A DNA stretch of 64,000 nucleotides. Source: Streptomyces avermitilis MA-4680 = NBRC 14893 (GTDB taxonomy: Bacteria; Actinomycetota; Actinomycetes; Streptomycetales; Streptomycetaceae). The notes beneath the pieces are model-generated. The model saw nothing but the letters and a program-made list of their open reading frames with translations. It ran no database searches and was not told the origin of the DNA. Every line of letters starts with the position of its first letter. Positions within the stretch are counted from its first letter, which is position 1. Location: assembly GCF_000009765.2 (NCBI RefSeq), contig NC_003155.5, positions 1,798,001 to 1,862,000 on the forward strand. Reading direction: 5' to 3'. A program made the position numbers and the translations under genes. This document shows positions 8,823-17,123 of this stretch, in pieces.

Positions 8823-9488
8823 TCAGCCCAGCCAGCCCGGCCGCACCAACCCCGACTCGTAGGCCAGCACCACGAGTTGGGCCCGGTCGCGGGCACCCAG
8901 CTTGACCATCGTCCGGCTGACGTGCGTCTTGGCGGTGAGGGGACTGACGACCAGGCGGCGGCCGATCTCGTCGTTGGACAGACCGAAACCGACCAGCGCC
9001 ATCACCTCCCGCTCCCGCTCGGTGAGTCCGGCGAGGGAGTCGGCGGCCGCCGGCGCCTTGGAGCGGGCCGCGAACTCGGAGATCAGCCGCCGGGTCACCC
9101 CGGGCGAGAGCAGTGCGTCGCCCTGGACCACCGCCCTTACCGCACGCAGGAGTTCGTCCGGCTCGGTGTCCTTGACGAGGAAGCCGGAGGCACCGGAGCG
9201 GATCGCCTCGAAGACGTACTCGTCGAGTTCGAAGGTGGTGAGCATGACCACCTTGACGTGCCCGAGGTCCGCGTCGTCGGTGATCCGGCGGGTCGCCGCC
9301 AGGCCGTCGAGGAACGGCATGCGGATGTCCATCAGCACGACGTCCGGGCGCAGTTCGCGCACCTTGCGCAAGGCCTCCTCGCCGTCGGCGGCCTCGCCGG
9401 CCACGTCGATGTCCGGCTGTGCGTCGAGCAGCGCCTTGAACCCCGCCCTGACCAGCGACTGGTCGTCGGCGAGCAGTACCCGGATCAC
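8823..9488 (-). CDS. NarL/LuxR-type two-component response regulator
   Basis: A 221-residue regulator. The receiver domain has the acidic pair DD (residues 8-9), phospho-acceptor D54 in VLMDIRMP, and conserved T and K in MLTTFE and FLVKD. A C-terminal LuxR helix-turn-helix follows: LTEREREVMALVGFGLSNDEIGRR continuing into VSPLTAKTHVSRTMVKL. Start ATG overlaps the stop of the upstream kinase gene by 4 nt (9485-9488), so the two are translationally coupled. Phosphorylation by that kinase should activate DNA binding. Targets are unknown; a palindrome upstream of the kinase may be one. Confidence 0.93.
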   Translation of the reverse strand: MIRVLLADDQSLVRAGFKALLDAQPDIDVAGEAADGEEALRKVRELRPDVVLMDIRMPFLDGLAATRRITDDADLGHVKVVMLTTFELDEYVFEAIRSGASGFLVKDTEPDELLRAVRAVVQGDALLSPGVTRRLISEFAARSKAPAAADSLAGLTEREREVMALVGFGLSNDEIGRRLVVSPLTAKTHVSRTMVKLGARDRAQLVVLAYESGLVRPGWLG

Positions 9489-10822
9489 CGGTCCTCCTTG
9501 ATCTGAAGGGTCTCCTCGGGCGGCGCCCTGAACGGCAGTACGGCAAGCACCCGGAAACCGCCGTCGGCGCGCGGTCCCGCCTCGATCGTGCCACCCAGCG
9601 CGGCGGCCCGTTCGCGCATTCCGGCGAGCCCGTTCCCACTGCCGCCCGCGTCGACGCCGGCCGCGGGCCCGTCGTCGTCGATACGGAGACGCAGTACGCC
9701 CTGGGTGCCGCCCTGCGTGCTCGCGTGGGGGTCGACCCGAGTGCCGGCCCGCGCGTCACCTGGGAGGTCACCGCCGGTGTCGCCCCGGCCGTCGTCGATC
9801 AGCACGCGCGCGTGCCGCGATCCCGAATGCCGTACGACGTTCGTCAGTGCCTCCTGGACGATCCGGAAGGCGGCGAGATCGGTGCCGGGCGCGAGCTTCG
9901 GCACCTCGCCCTCGATCTCGACCGTCAACCCCGCGCTCGCCGCCTGCTCGACCAGTTCCGACAGCCGGTCGAGCCCGGGCGCCGGCGCACGCGGCGCTTC
10001 GTCGGGCGTGCGCAGGGTGTCGAGTACGTGCCGCACCTCTCCCAACGCCTCCTTGCCGGCCGCCTTGATGATGGTGAGCGCCGTGCGCGCCTGCTCGGGG
10101 TCGGAGTCGAGCAGCGCGAGACCGACGCCCGCCTGAACGTTGATCACCGAGATGCTGTGCGCGAGGACGTCGTGCAGTTCGCGGGCGATCCGCAGCCGCT
10201 CCTCGTCGGCGCGCCGCCGGGCCGCCTGTGCCCGCTCGGCGCGTTCGCGGGCCCACTGCTCACGGCGTAGCCGTGCCAGCTCCGACACCGCCATGATCGC
10301 CACCACCCAGGTGACGATGACGATCTCCTGCCCCCAGGGGGCGGGCGCGTCCCCGGAGGGCGGCAGCCACCGGTAGAGCCAGTGCGACACCACCACATGT
10401 CCGGCCCAGAGCATGCCGACCGCGGTCCACGCGGCCCTGCGGTGCCCGGCGACAACCGCGCTGTAGCAGCCGACGGCGACGATGAGGAACACCGGCCCGT
10501 ACGCATATCCGGCACCCAGATACAGCATCGCGGCCGCCGCCGTACCGAAGACGACGGGCACCGGATGGCGATGCCGCCACAGCAGGAGGGCCGAACCGAG
10601 GAGCAGCAGTGCGCGCGCGAAGGGGTCCAGCGGCGCACGGCCCCCCTCCTGCACGTGCGCGGCGAAGTCCGAGCCGACGAGTACCAGGACGGTGAGCAGC
10701 GCCGTCGAGCGCCACGGCAGACGGGGACCGCGGCCACGGCCCTGGCGCCGGTCGTCGACCCAGCGGCGCCACCACGGTGGTCCGTGCCGCCACCCCTGGG
10801 CGTTCGCGCGCTGTTCCTCCAT
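9485..10822 (-). CDS. Two-component sensor histidine kinase (HisKA_3 type)
   Basis: A 445-residue membrane kinase. A hydrophobic N-terminal half with about five or six helices (residues 38-180) is followed by a linker and the dimerisation/phosphoacceptor helix RIARELHDVLAHSISV with H217. The HATPase domain carries N-box EALTNVVRHSG and GNGLAGMRERAAALGG. No large extracytoplasmic domain is present, so the signal is probably sensed in or near the membrane. Start ATG 10822 is favoured because a -10 box (TAGCGT, read on the minus strand, 10830-10835) ends 7 nt upstream with no Shine-Dalgarno. It forms an operon with the response regulator through a 4-nt overlap. Confidence 0.93.
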   Translation of the reverse strand: MEEQRANAQGWRHGPPWWRRWVDDRRQGRGRGPRLPWRSTALLTVLVLVGSDFAAHVQEGGRAPLDPFARALLLLGSALLLWRHRHPVPVVFGTAAAAMLYLGAGYAYGPVFLIVAVGCYSAVVAGHRRAAWTAVGMLWAGHVVVSHWLYRWLPPSGDAPAPWGQEIVIVTWVVAIMAVSELARLRREQWARERAERAQAARRRADEERLRIARELHDVLAHSISVINVQAGVGLALLDSDPEQARTALTIIKAAGKEALGEVRHVLDTLRTPDEAPRAPAPGLDRLSELVEQAASAGLTVEIEGEVPKLAPGTDLAAFRIVQEALTNVVRHSGSRHARVLIDDGRGDTGGDLPGDARAGTRVDPHASTQGGTQGVLRLRIDDDGPAAGVDAGGSGNGLAGMRERAAALGGTIEAGPRADGGFRVLAVLPFRAPPEETLQIKEDR

Positions 10823-10882
10823 GGCGTTCACGCTAGACGGCACGGGGAGTGGGCGGCGTCGGCCGAGCGTGGTGATCACGTC

Positions 10883-10898
10883 TACTCCCCGGGGAGTA
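10883..10898. promoter_or_regulatory. Perfect 16-bp palindrome upstream of the kinase/regulator operon
   Basis: TACTCCCC directly abuts GGGGAGTA. It lies about 60-75 bp upstream of the predicted leaderless start of the sensor kinase, a typical activator position. It could be the autoregulatory site of the NarL-type regulator or the 3' hairpin of the tetR gene ending at 10928. Confidence 0.45.
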
Positions 10899-10927
10899 CA
10901 GGTCGGCCGGGGCGCGCCCTCTCCCGG

Positions 10928-11578
10928 CTACCGCGTGGCCGACAGGTCGTCGATCTCGGCTGCGAAGAGCGCGGCCGGGTCGAAGCCCATGCCCGTGAAG
11001 TGGCCGGCGAGTTCCAGGGACAGGACGCCGTGCAGACGGGTCCAGAAGGCCAGCGCCGTGTGCAGGACCGCGGGCGGGGCGGGGTGGTCGGCCGCCCATG
11101 GGCGGTGGTCCGCGAGGTGTTCGTCGAACGCGTCGCCGTGCGGGGCCGCGCCCGGCGCCGCCGCACACGCGTCGAGCAGGGTCGACATGATCTCCGAGGC
11201 GATCGCGGTGACGTCCTCGGGTGCGTGATAGCCAGGTACGGGCGTGCCGTAGACGAGGAAGTACCGCTGGGGGTCGCCGAGTGCCCAGTCGCGCATCGCG
11301 TGCGCCAGTCCTACGAGGTCGGCGCCCGACTCGGCGGCGGCGCGGAAGGCGTCCGCGAGGCTGCGGTAGGCGTCCCGGATCAGCTCGGTGATCAGTTCGT
11401 CGCGGCCGGCGAAGTAGCGGTAGAGCGCCGGGCCGCTCATGCCCAGCTGCTTGGCGATCGCGTTCAGGGACAGCCCTGACGCGCCCGCGGTGGCGATCTG
11501 CTCCCAGGCCCGTTCCTTGATCTCCGAGCGCACCTGGGCCCGGTACCGCTCTCGGGGACTCTCCTTGACTCCGGCCAT
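10928..11578 (-). CDS. TetR family regulator (WHG-type C-terminal domain), copy 1
   Basis: A 216-residue repressor. The N-terminal DNA-binding helix-turn-helix is LSLNAIAKQLGMSGPALYRYFAGRDEL (about 37-63). The ligand domain contains FLVYGTPVPGY followed by HAPEDV and a tail typical of the TetR C-terminal WHG family. It diverges from the quinone oxidoreductase gene across 185 bp and probably represses it. The second TetR at 12861-13595 is clearly related: the same YRYF-x-x-RD, LIxDAYxSL and YGxPVPGY elements occur in the same places. That suggests an old duplication flanking these redox enzymes. Confidence 0.9.
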   Translation of the reverse strand: MAGVKESPRERYRAQVRSEIKERAWEQIATAGASGLSLNAIAKQLGMSGPALYRYFAGRDELITELIRDAYRSLADAFRAAAESGADLVGLAHAMRDWALGDPQRYFLVYGTPVPGYHAPEDVTAIASEIMSTLLDACAAAPGAAPHGDAFDEHLADHRPWAADHPAPPAVLHTALAFWTRLHGVLSLELAGHFTGMGFDPAALFAAEIDDLSATR

Positions 11579-11688
11579 CGTCCGCGACGCTCCCCTCTGC
11601 CTTCACCGCTTCGTCTCACTCTTCGCCGCACTCTTCGTTTCAACCTATCACCAGAGATAGAGCCAGTAACAGAGATGGAAGCAAGGGC

Positions 11689-11717
11689 TTGACACCATCG
11701 CGAGCGCTAGTCATTCT
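11689..11717 (+). promoter_or_regulatory. Promoter of the quinone oxidoreductase gene
   Basis: A consensus -35 TTGACA (11689-11694) lies 17 bp from a weak -10 CATTCT (11712-11717). Downstream is a GGAGG ribosome-binding site about 7 nt before the ATG at 11764. The AT-rich surrounding sequence, including CTAT-N8-ATAG at about 11645-11660, is where the divergent TetR would be expected to bind. I do not see one clean operator. Confidence 0.5.
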
Positions 11718-11763
11718 CGTTATAGCTTCTAACGCAAGCAAGTGACTCTAGACGGAGGTCGTC

Positions 11764-12807
11764 ATGGAAGGCGTCATCGCGAGCAGGGAACTCCTCGAGG
11801 TCGTGCTGCCCGGCACGGTGGAACCGGAGGGGCTTCAGCTCCGGTACCGGGCGCTACCGGCCCCGGAAGCCGGGCAGATCCTGATCGCGATGGAGGCCAC
11901 CGGCGTCTCCTTCGCCGAGCAGCAGATGCGCCGCGGCCGGTACTACGACCAGCCGCCGTTCCCCTTCGTCCCGGGCTACGACCTGGTCGGCACCGTGCGC
12001 GCGGCCGGCAGCGGAGTCACTCCCGGCCTGGTCGGCAAGCGGGTGGCCGCCTTGACGAAGGTCGGTGGCTGGGCCAGTCATGTGGTGATCGACGCGGCGG
12101 ACGCGGTGGAGGTGCCCGCCGGCGTCGGGGCGGCTGAGGCGGAGACACTGGTGGTCAACGGAATCACCGCGTGGCAGATGCTCCACCGCAAAGCCCGGGT
12201 GCGCGCCGGGCAGACAGTCCTCGTCCATGGAGCCAACGGCGGCGTGGGCACGGTCCTCGTGCAGCTCGCGCGCGCCGCGGGCGTGAAGGTGATCGGCACG
12301 GCGTCCGCGCGCCATCACGACGCCCTGCGTGAACTGGGCGTGACCCCGGTCGACTACCGCACCGAGGACGTCCCCGGCCGGGTCCGCGAACTGGCTCCGA
12401 ACGGGGTGGACGCCGTGTTCGACCACGTCGGCGGACGGAGCGTGATCGACTCCTGGCGGCTGCTCGCACCGGGCGGCACCCTCGTCTCCTACGGCAGCGC
12501 CGCCACCCGGGACGACACGGGCTCCAAGCAGTGGCCCGTACTGAAGATCCTCGGCCGGGTGTGGCTGTGGAACACCCTGCCGAACGGCCGTCGCGCGTAC
12601 TTCTTCAACGTCTGGGCGGGCCGCGCCCTGAGCAAGAACCGCTTCCGCGCCCGGCTGCGCGCCGACCTCACCGAGGTGTTCGCGGCCCTCCAGCGCGACG
12701 AGGTCACCGCCAGGATCGCCGCCAGGCTCCCGCTCGCGCGCGTCGCCGAAGCGATGCGGCTGGCGGAGTCGGGGACGGTCGCCGGCAAGGTCGTGCTGAT
12801 CCCGTAG
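11764..12807 (+). CDS. Medium-chain zinc-independent quinone oxidoreductase / zinc-binding dehydrogenase family
   Basis: A 347-residue MDR-superfamily enzyme. It has a GroES-like N-terminal domain (FVPGYDLVGTVRAAG) and a Rossmann fold with the NADPH motif VLVHGANGGVGTVLVQLARAAG. The Cys zinc ligands of alcohol dehydrogenases are absent, matching quinone/enone reductases that reduce quinones or alpha,beta-unsaturated carbonyls with NADPH. Start ATG 11764 follows GGAGG. It is divergent from TetR copy 1, suggesting induction by an electrophile or quinone. The physiological substrate is not deducible. Confidence 0.88.
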   Translation: MEGVIASRELLEVVLPGTVEPEGLQLRYRALPAPEAGQILIAMEATGVSFAEQQMRRGRYYDQPPFPFVPGYDLVGTVRAAGSGVTPGLVGKRVAALTKVGGWASHVVIDAADAVEVPAGVGAAEAETLVVNGITAWQMLHRKARVRAGQTVLVHGANGGVGTVLVQLARAAGVKVIGTASARHHDALRELGVTPVDYRTEDVPGRVRELAPNGVDAVFDHVGGRSVIDSWRLLAPGGTLVSYGSAATRDDTGSKQWPVLKILGRVWLWNTLPNGRRAYFFNVWAGRALSKNRFRARLRADLTEVFAALQRDEVTARIAARLPLARVAEAMRLAESGTVAGKVVLIP

Positions 12808-12860
12808 TACGACCCGCCGGACCCGGGGGTGCGACCCGCGTGCCCCGTACCCTGCCGGTC

Positions 12861-13595
12861 TCAGGGCCCCTGCTTACTCCCGCCGCGCGGCGGGGTCGGC
12901 CCGGTGAAGACCAGACCCACGTCGTGGGCGAGCTGGGCGGCGGCGTGCCGGAAGAACGGCTCACGGTCCTCGACCAACCGGTGGAACTGGCCGAACAGCT
13001 CGAAGCCGACCAGCCCGAAGAGCTTCGCCCAGGCCGCGACGAGCGCCACGACCGTCGCCGGCGGAAGGTCCGGCGCGAGATCGGCGGCCATCCGCCGGGC
13101 CTCGGGCTCGAGTTCGGCGGGCAGCCGCGAGCCGACGACACCGGGTCCCTGGTGCGCGTCGCGGACGATGCCCATGAGAACCAGGCCGACGCGGGACGCG
13201 GCCGGCACGGTGGTGTCGGGCGCTACGTAACCGGGCACCGGCGAACCGTAGATCAGCGCGTACTCGTGCGGATGAGCCAGCGCCCAACCGCGCACCGCCT
13301 CGCACACGGCGACCCACCGCTGGGCATGGTTCGCCGCGTCGGAACCCTTGGCGTGCGCCGCCTCGGCGGTCTCACCGAGGGAGTCGTAGGCGTCGATGAT
13401 GAGGGCGGTCAACAGGTCGTCGCGGCTGGGGAAGTAGCGGTACAACGCGGAGGAGACCATGCCTAGCTCGCGGGCGACGGCCCGCAGCGAGAGCCTGGCG
13501 GCGCCTTCCGCAGCGAGTTGTCTGCGCGCCTCGTCCTTGATCGCGGCGGTCACTTCGGTCCGGGCTCGGGCGCGGGCTCCTCGTGCGGTGCTCAT
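12861..13595 (-). CDS. TetR family regulator (WHG-type C-terminal domain), copy 2
   Basis: A 244-residue repressor related to the one at 10928-11578. The helix-turn-helix is LSLRAVARELGMVSSALYRYFPSRDDL; the ligand domain contains YALIYGSPVPGY followed by VAPDTT. The start MSTARGAR at 13595 is preferred: the frame stays open upstream, but that extension is translated from the operator repeats and is Cys/Leu-rich junk. It diverges from the F420-type nitroreductase gene, with an array of GAGCA/TGCTC elements in between. It is convergent with the quinone oxidoreductase. It probably represses its own gene and the nitroreductase. Confidence 0.9.
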   Translation of the reverse strand: MSTARGARARARTEVTAAIKDEARRQLAAEGAARLSLRAVARELGMVSSALYRYFPSRDDLLTALIIDAYDSLGETAEAAHAKGSDAANHAQRWVAVCEAVRGWALAHPHEYALIYGSPVPGYVAPDTTVPAASRVGLVLMGIVRDAHQGPGVVGSRLPAELEPEARRMAADLAPDLPPATVVALVAAWAKLFGLVGFELFGQFHRLVEDREPFFRHAAAQLAHDVGLVFTGPTPPRGGSKQGP

Positions 13596-13618
13596 GCCGG
13601 GCAGTGTCCCATGCTTTC

Positions 13619-13761
13619 GGAGCAGTGCACACAGTTCGGAGCAGTGCACACAGTCCGGAGCAGTGCTCCGGGTGGAGAGCAGTGCCCATAACTGAGAGCA
13701 CTGCTCTTGCTTTGGAGCGCCGATCTCATGCACACTCCTCTCAAGCGAGAGCACCGCTCTC
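13619..13761. promoter_or_regulatory. Operator array between tetR copy 2 and the nitroreductase gene
   Basis: Two exact-start 19-bp direct repeats beginning GGAGCAGTGCACACAG (13619-13637, 13638-13656) run into a third copy that closes as the palindrome GGAGCA-G-TGCTCC (13657-13669). GAGAGCAGTGC (13675-13685), palindrome AGAGCA-C-TGCTCT (13695-13707) and palindrome GAGAGC-ACC-GCTCTC (13747-13761) follow. The shared core AGAGCA-N-TGCTCT is a typical TetR operator. Five or six sites in about 140 bp is far more than usual and suggests cooperative binding by the adjacent TetR protein. Confidence 0.7.
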
Positions 13762-13780
13762 CAAAGCGTCGGGAGTCAGC

Positions 13781-14233
13781 ATGTCGTCGTCCCCGTACTA
13801 CCTCCAGGGCAGCCGGTTCACCATCCGCATGAACGGCGTCATCGGCTGGCTCGCCCGCCGCGGATTCAGCCTCAAGGGCACGGCCGAGCTCTCGGTGCGC
13901 GGCCGCAAGAGCGGGCAGCAGCAGCGCATCCCCGTCAACCCGCACCCGTACGAGGGCGCCGAATACCTGGTCTCGGCCCGCGGCCACTCCCAGTGGGTGC
14001 GCAACATGCGCGTCGCGGGAGGCGGTGAGCTGCGGGTCGGCCGCACGGTGCGCGCGTTCACCGCGGTGGAACTTCCCGACGAGGAGAAGCTCCCCGTCCT
14101 GCGGGCCTACCTCGAGAAGTGGGGCTGGGAGGTCAACCAGTACTTCAAGGGCGTGACGGCCAAGTCAACCGACGAGGAGCTGATCGCGGCCGCCCCCGAC
14201 CACCCGGTGTTCCGGATCACGGTCAAGCCGTGA
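13781..14233 (+). CDS. F420-type nitroreductase / Ddn-like (nitroreductase/quinone reductase family)
   Basis: A 150-residue small split-barrel protein. FSLKGTAELSVRGRKSGQ and VNPHPYEGAEYLVSARGHSQWVRN match the deazaflavin-dependent nitroreductase (Ddn, DUF385) family, whose members use reduced F420 to reduce quinones, nitro compounds and enones. The GRKSG loop and the W-x-x-N-x-R segment are conserved family positions. Start ATG 13781 has GGGAG 7 nt upstream. It is controlled from the operator array by the divergent TetR. Together with the quinone oxidoreductase it suggests a response to quinone-like compounds. Confidence 0.88.
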   Translation: MSSSPYYLQGSRFTIRMNGVIGWLARRGFSLKGTAELSVRGRKSGQQQRIPVNPHPYEGAEYLVSARGHSQWVRNMRVAGGGELRVGRTVRAFTAVELPDEEKLPVLRAYLEKWGWEVNQYFKGVTAKSTDEELIAAAPDHPVFRITVKP

Positions 14234-14238
14234 TCCGG
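14212..14238. terminator. Stem-loop overlapping the nitroreductase stop codon
   Basis: CCGGATCACGG (14212-14222) and CCGTGATCCGG (14228-14238) form a perfect 11-bp stem with a 5-nt loop. The TGA stop (14231-14233) is inside the right arm. It probably terminates the nitroreductase transcript and may serve the convergent flavoprotein gene, which ends at 14317. Confidence 0.65.
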
Positions 14239-14316
14239 GCCCGGCGTACCTGACCTACCCGGCGTACCCCGCCGCCCCTGCCTGCCCGCACCCGTCGCAC
14301 CGCCGTACCGCTGCGC

Positions 14317-15522
14317 CTACCGATCCAGCGAGGTCAGGACACGCCCCGCCATCGGGTGGCTGCGGACGAGTTCGCCGAGCGAGGTGGCACCCCGGGTGAT
14401 CTGCGCGAACGCCTTCCAGGCGGGCCTGAAGCCGGTGAGCGCCGCGTGGAACATGCCGGGACGGCGCTCGAACGCCGTGAGCATGCGCTTGCCGACGCTC
14501 ATTTCGACGCCCAGCCCCGCCTTGATCGCGAAGGCGTAGTTCAGGGCCTGGCGCCGCGTGTCCACGGCGTCGTGGGCCTCGGCGATACGGACCGCCCACT
14601 CCCCCGCCAGCCGTCCCGACCGCAGCGCGAAGGAGATGCCCTCCCGGGTCCACGGCTCGAGGAGCCCGGCCGCGTCACCGCACACCAGCACCCGCCCGCG
14701 CGACAGCGGCGAGTCGTCGGCACGGCAGCGGGTCAAGTGACCTGAGGAGATGCTCGGTTCGAAACCGGCGAGGCCGAGCCGGGCGATGAAGTCCTCCAAG
14801 TACCGCTTGGTGGCGGCACCTTCACCTCGCGCCGAGATCACACCGACGGTGAGCGTGTCCCCCTTGGGGAACACCCAGCCGTAACTGCCGGGCATCGGCC
14901 CCCAGTCGATCAGGACCCGCCCCTGCCAATCCTCGGCGACGGTCTCCGGCACCGGGATCTCCACCTCCAGGCCGAGGTCGACCTGGTCGAGCTTCACACC
15001 GACATGCGCGCCTATCCGGCTGGCGCTGCCGTCCGCCCCGACGACGGCCCGCGCGAGCAGGGAATCGCCGCCCTGAAGGACGACGGCGACCGTGCGGCGG
15101 TCCGGTACGGCGGACCCGTGCTGCTCGACCCGCGAGACCGTGACACCCGTACGGAGTTCGGCGCCCGCCTTCTGTGCGTGCTCGACGAGCTGCTGGTCGA
15201 ACTCGGGCCGGTTGATCAGGCCGAACAGCATCTGCTTGGAGCGACGGGTGCGCGTGAACCGGCCGTTGTTCGAGAACGTGACCGCGTGCACCCGGTCCTG
15301 GAAGGGCAGCTCGAAGCCGGGTGGCAACGCGTCACGCGAAGGGCCGATGATGCCGCCGCCGCACGTCTTGTAACGGGGCAGCTCCGCCTTCTCGAGGAGC
15401 AGGACACTGCGTCCCGCGACCGCTGCCGCATAGGCGGCCGAGGCGCCCGCGGGCCCCGCGCCGACCACGACGACATCCCAAACCTGCTGCGCGTCGTCCG
15501 TCGAAGAGTTCTCGCTGCTCAC
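14317..15522 (-). CDS. Geranylgeranyl reductase family FAD-dependent oxidoreductase
   Basis: A 401-residue flavoprotein. The N-terminal dinucleotide fold is WDVVVVGAGPAGASAAY (about 15-31); LPRYKTCGGG is the PxxYxxCGG element of the geranylgeranyl-reductase family (ChlP/GGR). The second FAD contact RVLVCGDAAGLLEPWTREGI is also present. Such enzymes saturate isoprenoid double bonds, for example in menaquinone side chains or polyprenols. The start is GTG 15522. It is divergent from the M20 peptidase. Whether it acts on menaquinone here is inference; it could also be a hydroxylase-like relative. Confidence 0.85.
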   Translation of the reverse strand: MSSENSSTDDAQQVWDVVVVGAGPAGASAAYAAAVAGRSVLLLEKAELPRYKTCGGGIIGPSRDALPPGFELPFQDRVHAVTFSNNGRFTRTRRSKQMLFGLINRPEFDQQLVEHAQKAGAELRTGVTVSRVEQHGSAVPDRRTVAVVLQGGDSLLARAVVGADGSASRIGAHVGVKLDQVDLGLEVEIPVPETVAEDWQGRVLIDWGPMPGSYGWVFPKGDTLTVGVISARGEGAATKRYLEDFIARLGLAGFEPSISSGHLTRCRADDSPLSRGRVLVCGDAAGLLEPWTREGISFALRSGRLAGEWAVRIAEAHDAVDTRRQALNYAFAIKAGLGVEMSVGKRMLTAFERRPGMFHAALTGFRPAWKAFAQITRGATSLGELVRSHPMAGRVLTSLDR

Positions 15523-15706
15523 GATGGTCTACTGCTCCCGATCAAGCCGCTTGCCGCACCTGTCTCAGGCATCCTACGGCGGGCGTCGCCGCCGGCCCCT
15601 GTGGGAGGATCGGCAGCGTATGCGCCCTGCACACCAGAACACGCGTACGCACCGCACGGACACCCGTACTCATAAGTACAACGTCGCACCTACAAGGAGC
15701 GTGCCC

Positions 15707-17062
15707 ATGTCGTCGAATCCGGTCGCCGAGACCGTCGCCTCCCTGATGCCGCGGGCGAAAGCGGAGCTCACCGAGCTGGTGGCCTTCAAGTCGGTGGCGG
15801 ACTTCGACCAGTTCCCGAAGAGCCAGAGCGAGGGTGCCGCCAAGTGGGTCGCGGAGGCGCTGCGCGACGAGGGCTTCCAGGACGTGGCACTGCTCGACAC
15901 CCCGGACGGCACACAGTCGGTGTACGGGTTCCTGCCCGGCCCGGCGGGCGCGAAGACCGTGCTGCTGTACGCGCACTACGACGTGCAGCCGCCGCTGGAC
16001 GAGACGGCCTGGGTCAGCCCGCCCTTCGAGCTGACCGAGCGCGACGGCCGCTGGTACGGGCGCGGTTCCGCCGACTGCAAGGGCGGCGTCGTCATGCACC
16101 TGCTGGCCCTGCGTGCGCTCAAAGCGAACGGTGGCGTTCCGGTGAACGTCAAGGTGATCGCCGAGGGCTCGGAGGAGCAGGGTACCGGTGGTCTCGAGCG
16201 GTACGCCGAGCAGCACCCCGAGTTGCTGACCGCCGACGCCATCGTCATCGGCGACGCGGGCAACTTCCGGGTGGGTCAGCCGACGGTCACGTCGACGCTG
16301 CGCGGTATGACGCTCGTCCGCGTGAAGGTCGACACGCTCGCAGGCAACCTGCACTCGGGGCAGTTCGGCGGCGCGGCGCCCGATGCGCTGGGCGCGCTGA
16401 TCCGCGTACTGGACTCGCTGCGGGCTGAGGACGGATCGACCACCGTCGACGGGCTGACCGGCGACGCCCGGTGGGAGGGGCTGCGGTACGAGGAGGAGCA
16501 GTTCCGCAAGGACGCCAAGGTGCTCGACGGCGTGGAGCTGATCGGTTCCGGCGCCGTCGCCGACCGCATCTGGGCGCGTCCGGCCGTCACCGTGCTCGGC
16601 ATCGACTGCCCGCCGGTCGTCGGGGCGACCCCGTCCGTGCAGGCCGGCGCCCGGGCGCTGGTGAGTCTTCGGGTGCCGCCGGGCGTGGACGCGGCCGAGG
16701 CGGCCAAGCTGCTCCAGGCCCACCTGGAGGCGCACACACCGTGGGGCGCGCGGGTGAGCACGGAGCAGATCGGCCAGGGCCAGGCGTTCCGTGCGGACAC
16801 CACCAGCCCGGCGTACGCGGCGATGGCCGAGGCGATGTCGGTCGCCTACCCGGGCCAGGAGATGCAGTACGCGGGCCAGGGCGGCTCCATCCCGCTGTGC
16901 AACACGCTCGCCTCCCTGTACCCGCAGGCGGAGATCCTGCTGATCGGCCTGAGCGAGCCGGAGGCGCAGATCCACGCCGTGAACGAGAGCGTGTCTCCGG
17001 AGGAGCTGGAGCGGCTCTCGGTGGCGGAGGCCCTGTTCCTGCGCAACTACGCGGCGGTCTGA
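15707..17062 (+). CDS. M20 family dipeptidase / metallopeptidase
   Basis: A 451-residue zinc-dependent peptidase. The metal-site motifs are in order: LLYAHYDVQPP (H-x-D), RGSADCKGGVV with the bridging Asp, AEGSEEQGT with the catalytic Glu-Glu, and a late AQIHAVNESV with the final His ligand. The lid domain lies between about 200 and 320. Family members cleave dipeptides and acylated peptides in the cytoplasm. ATG 15707 is preceded by AAGGAG with 7-nt spacing; the upstream open frame is low-complexity and not coding. It probably has its own promoter opposite the flavoprotein gene. Confidence 0.92.
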   Translation: MSSNPVAETVASLMPRAKAELTELVAFKSVADFDQFPKSQSEGAAKWVAEALRDEGFQDVALLDTPDGTQSVYGFLPGPAGAKTVLLYAHYDVQPPLDETAWVSPPFELTERDGRWYGRGSADCKGGVVMHLLALRALKANGGVPVNVKVIAEGSEEQGTGGLERYAEQHPELLTADAIVIGDAGNFRVGQPTVTSTLRGMTLVRVKVDTLAGNLHSGQFGGAAPDALGALIRVLDSLRAEDGSTTVDGLTGDARWEGLRYEEEQFRKDAKVLDGVELIGSGAVADRIWARPAVTVLGIDCPPVVGATPSVQAGARALVSLRVPPGVDAAEAAKLLQAHLEAHTPWGARVSTEQIGQGQAFRADTTSPAYAAMAEAMSVAYPGQEMQYAGQGGSIPLCNTLASLYPQAEILLIGLSEPEAQIHAVNESVSPEELERLSVAEALFLRNYAAV

Positions 17063-17123
17063 GCCAGTCTGCCCACAGCAGAGGGCCCTCCCCCACCGGG
17101 CGATGGCCCTCTACGTTCGCCTC

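Noticed and set aside
13619..13669. Possible CRISPR-like repeat
   Set aside because: Units are adjacent with no spacers, and the core is a palindromic operator next to a TetR gene.
12861..13754. N-terminally extended TetR starting at 13754
   Set aside because: The extra 53 residues are the translated operator repeats (Cys/Leu/Ser-rich) and no ribosome-binding site precedes them.
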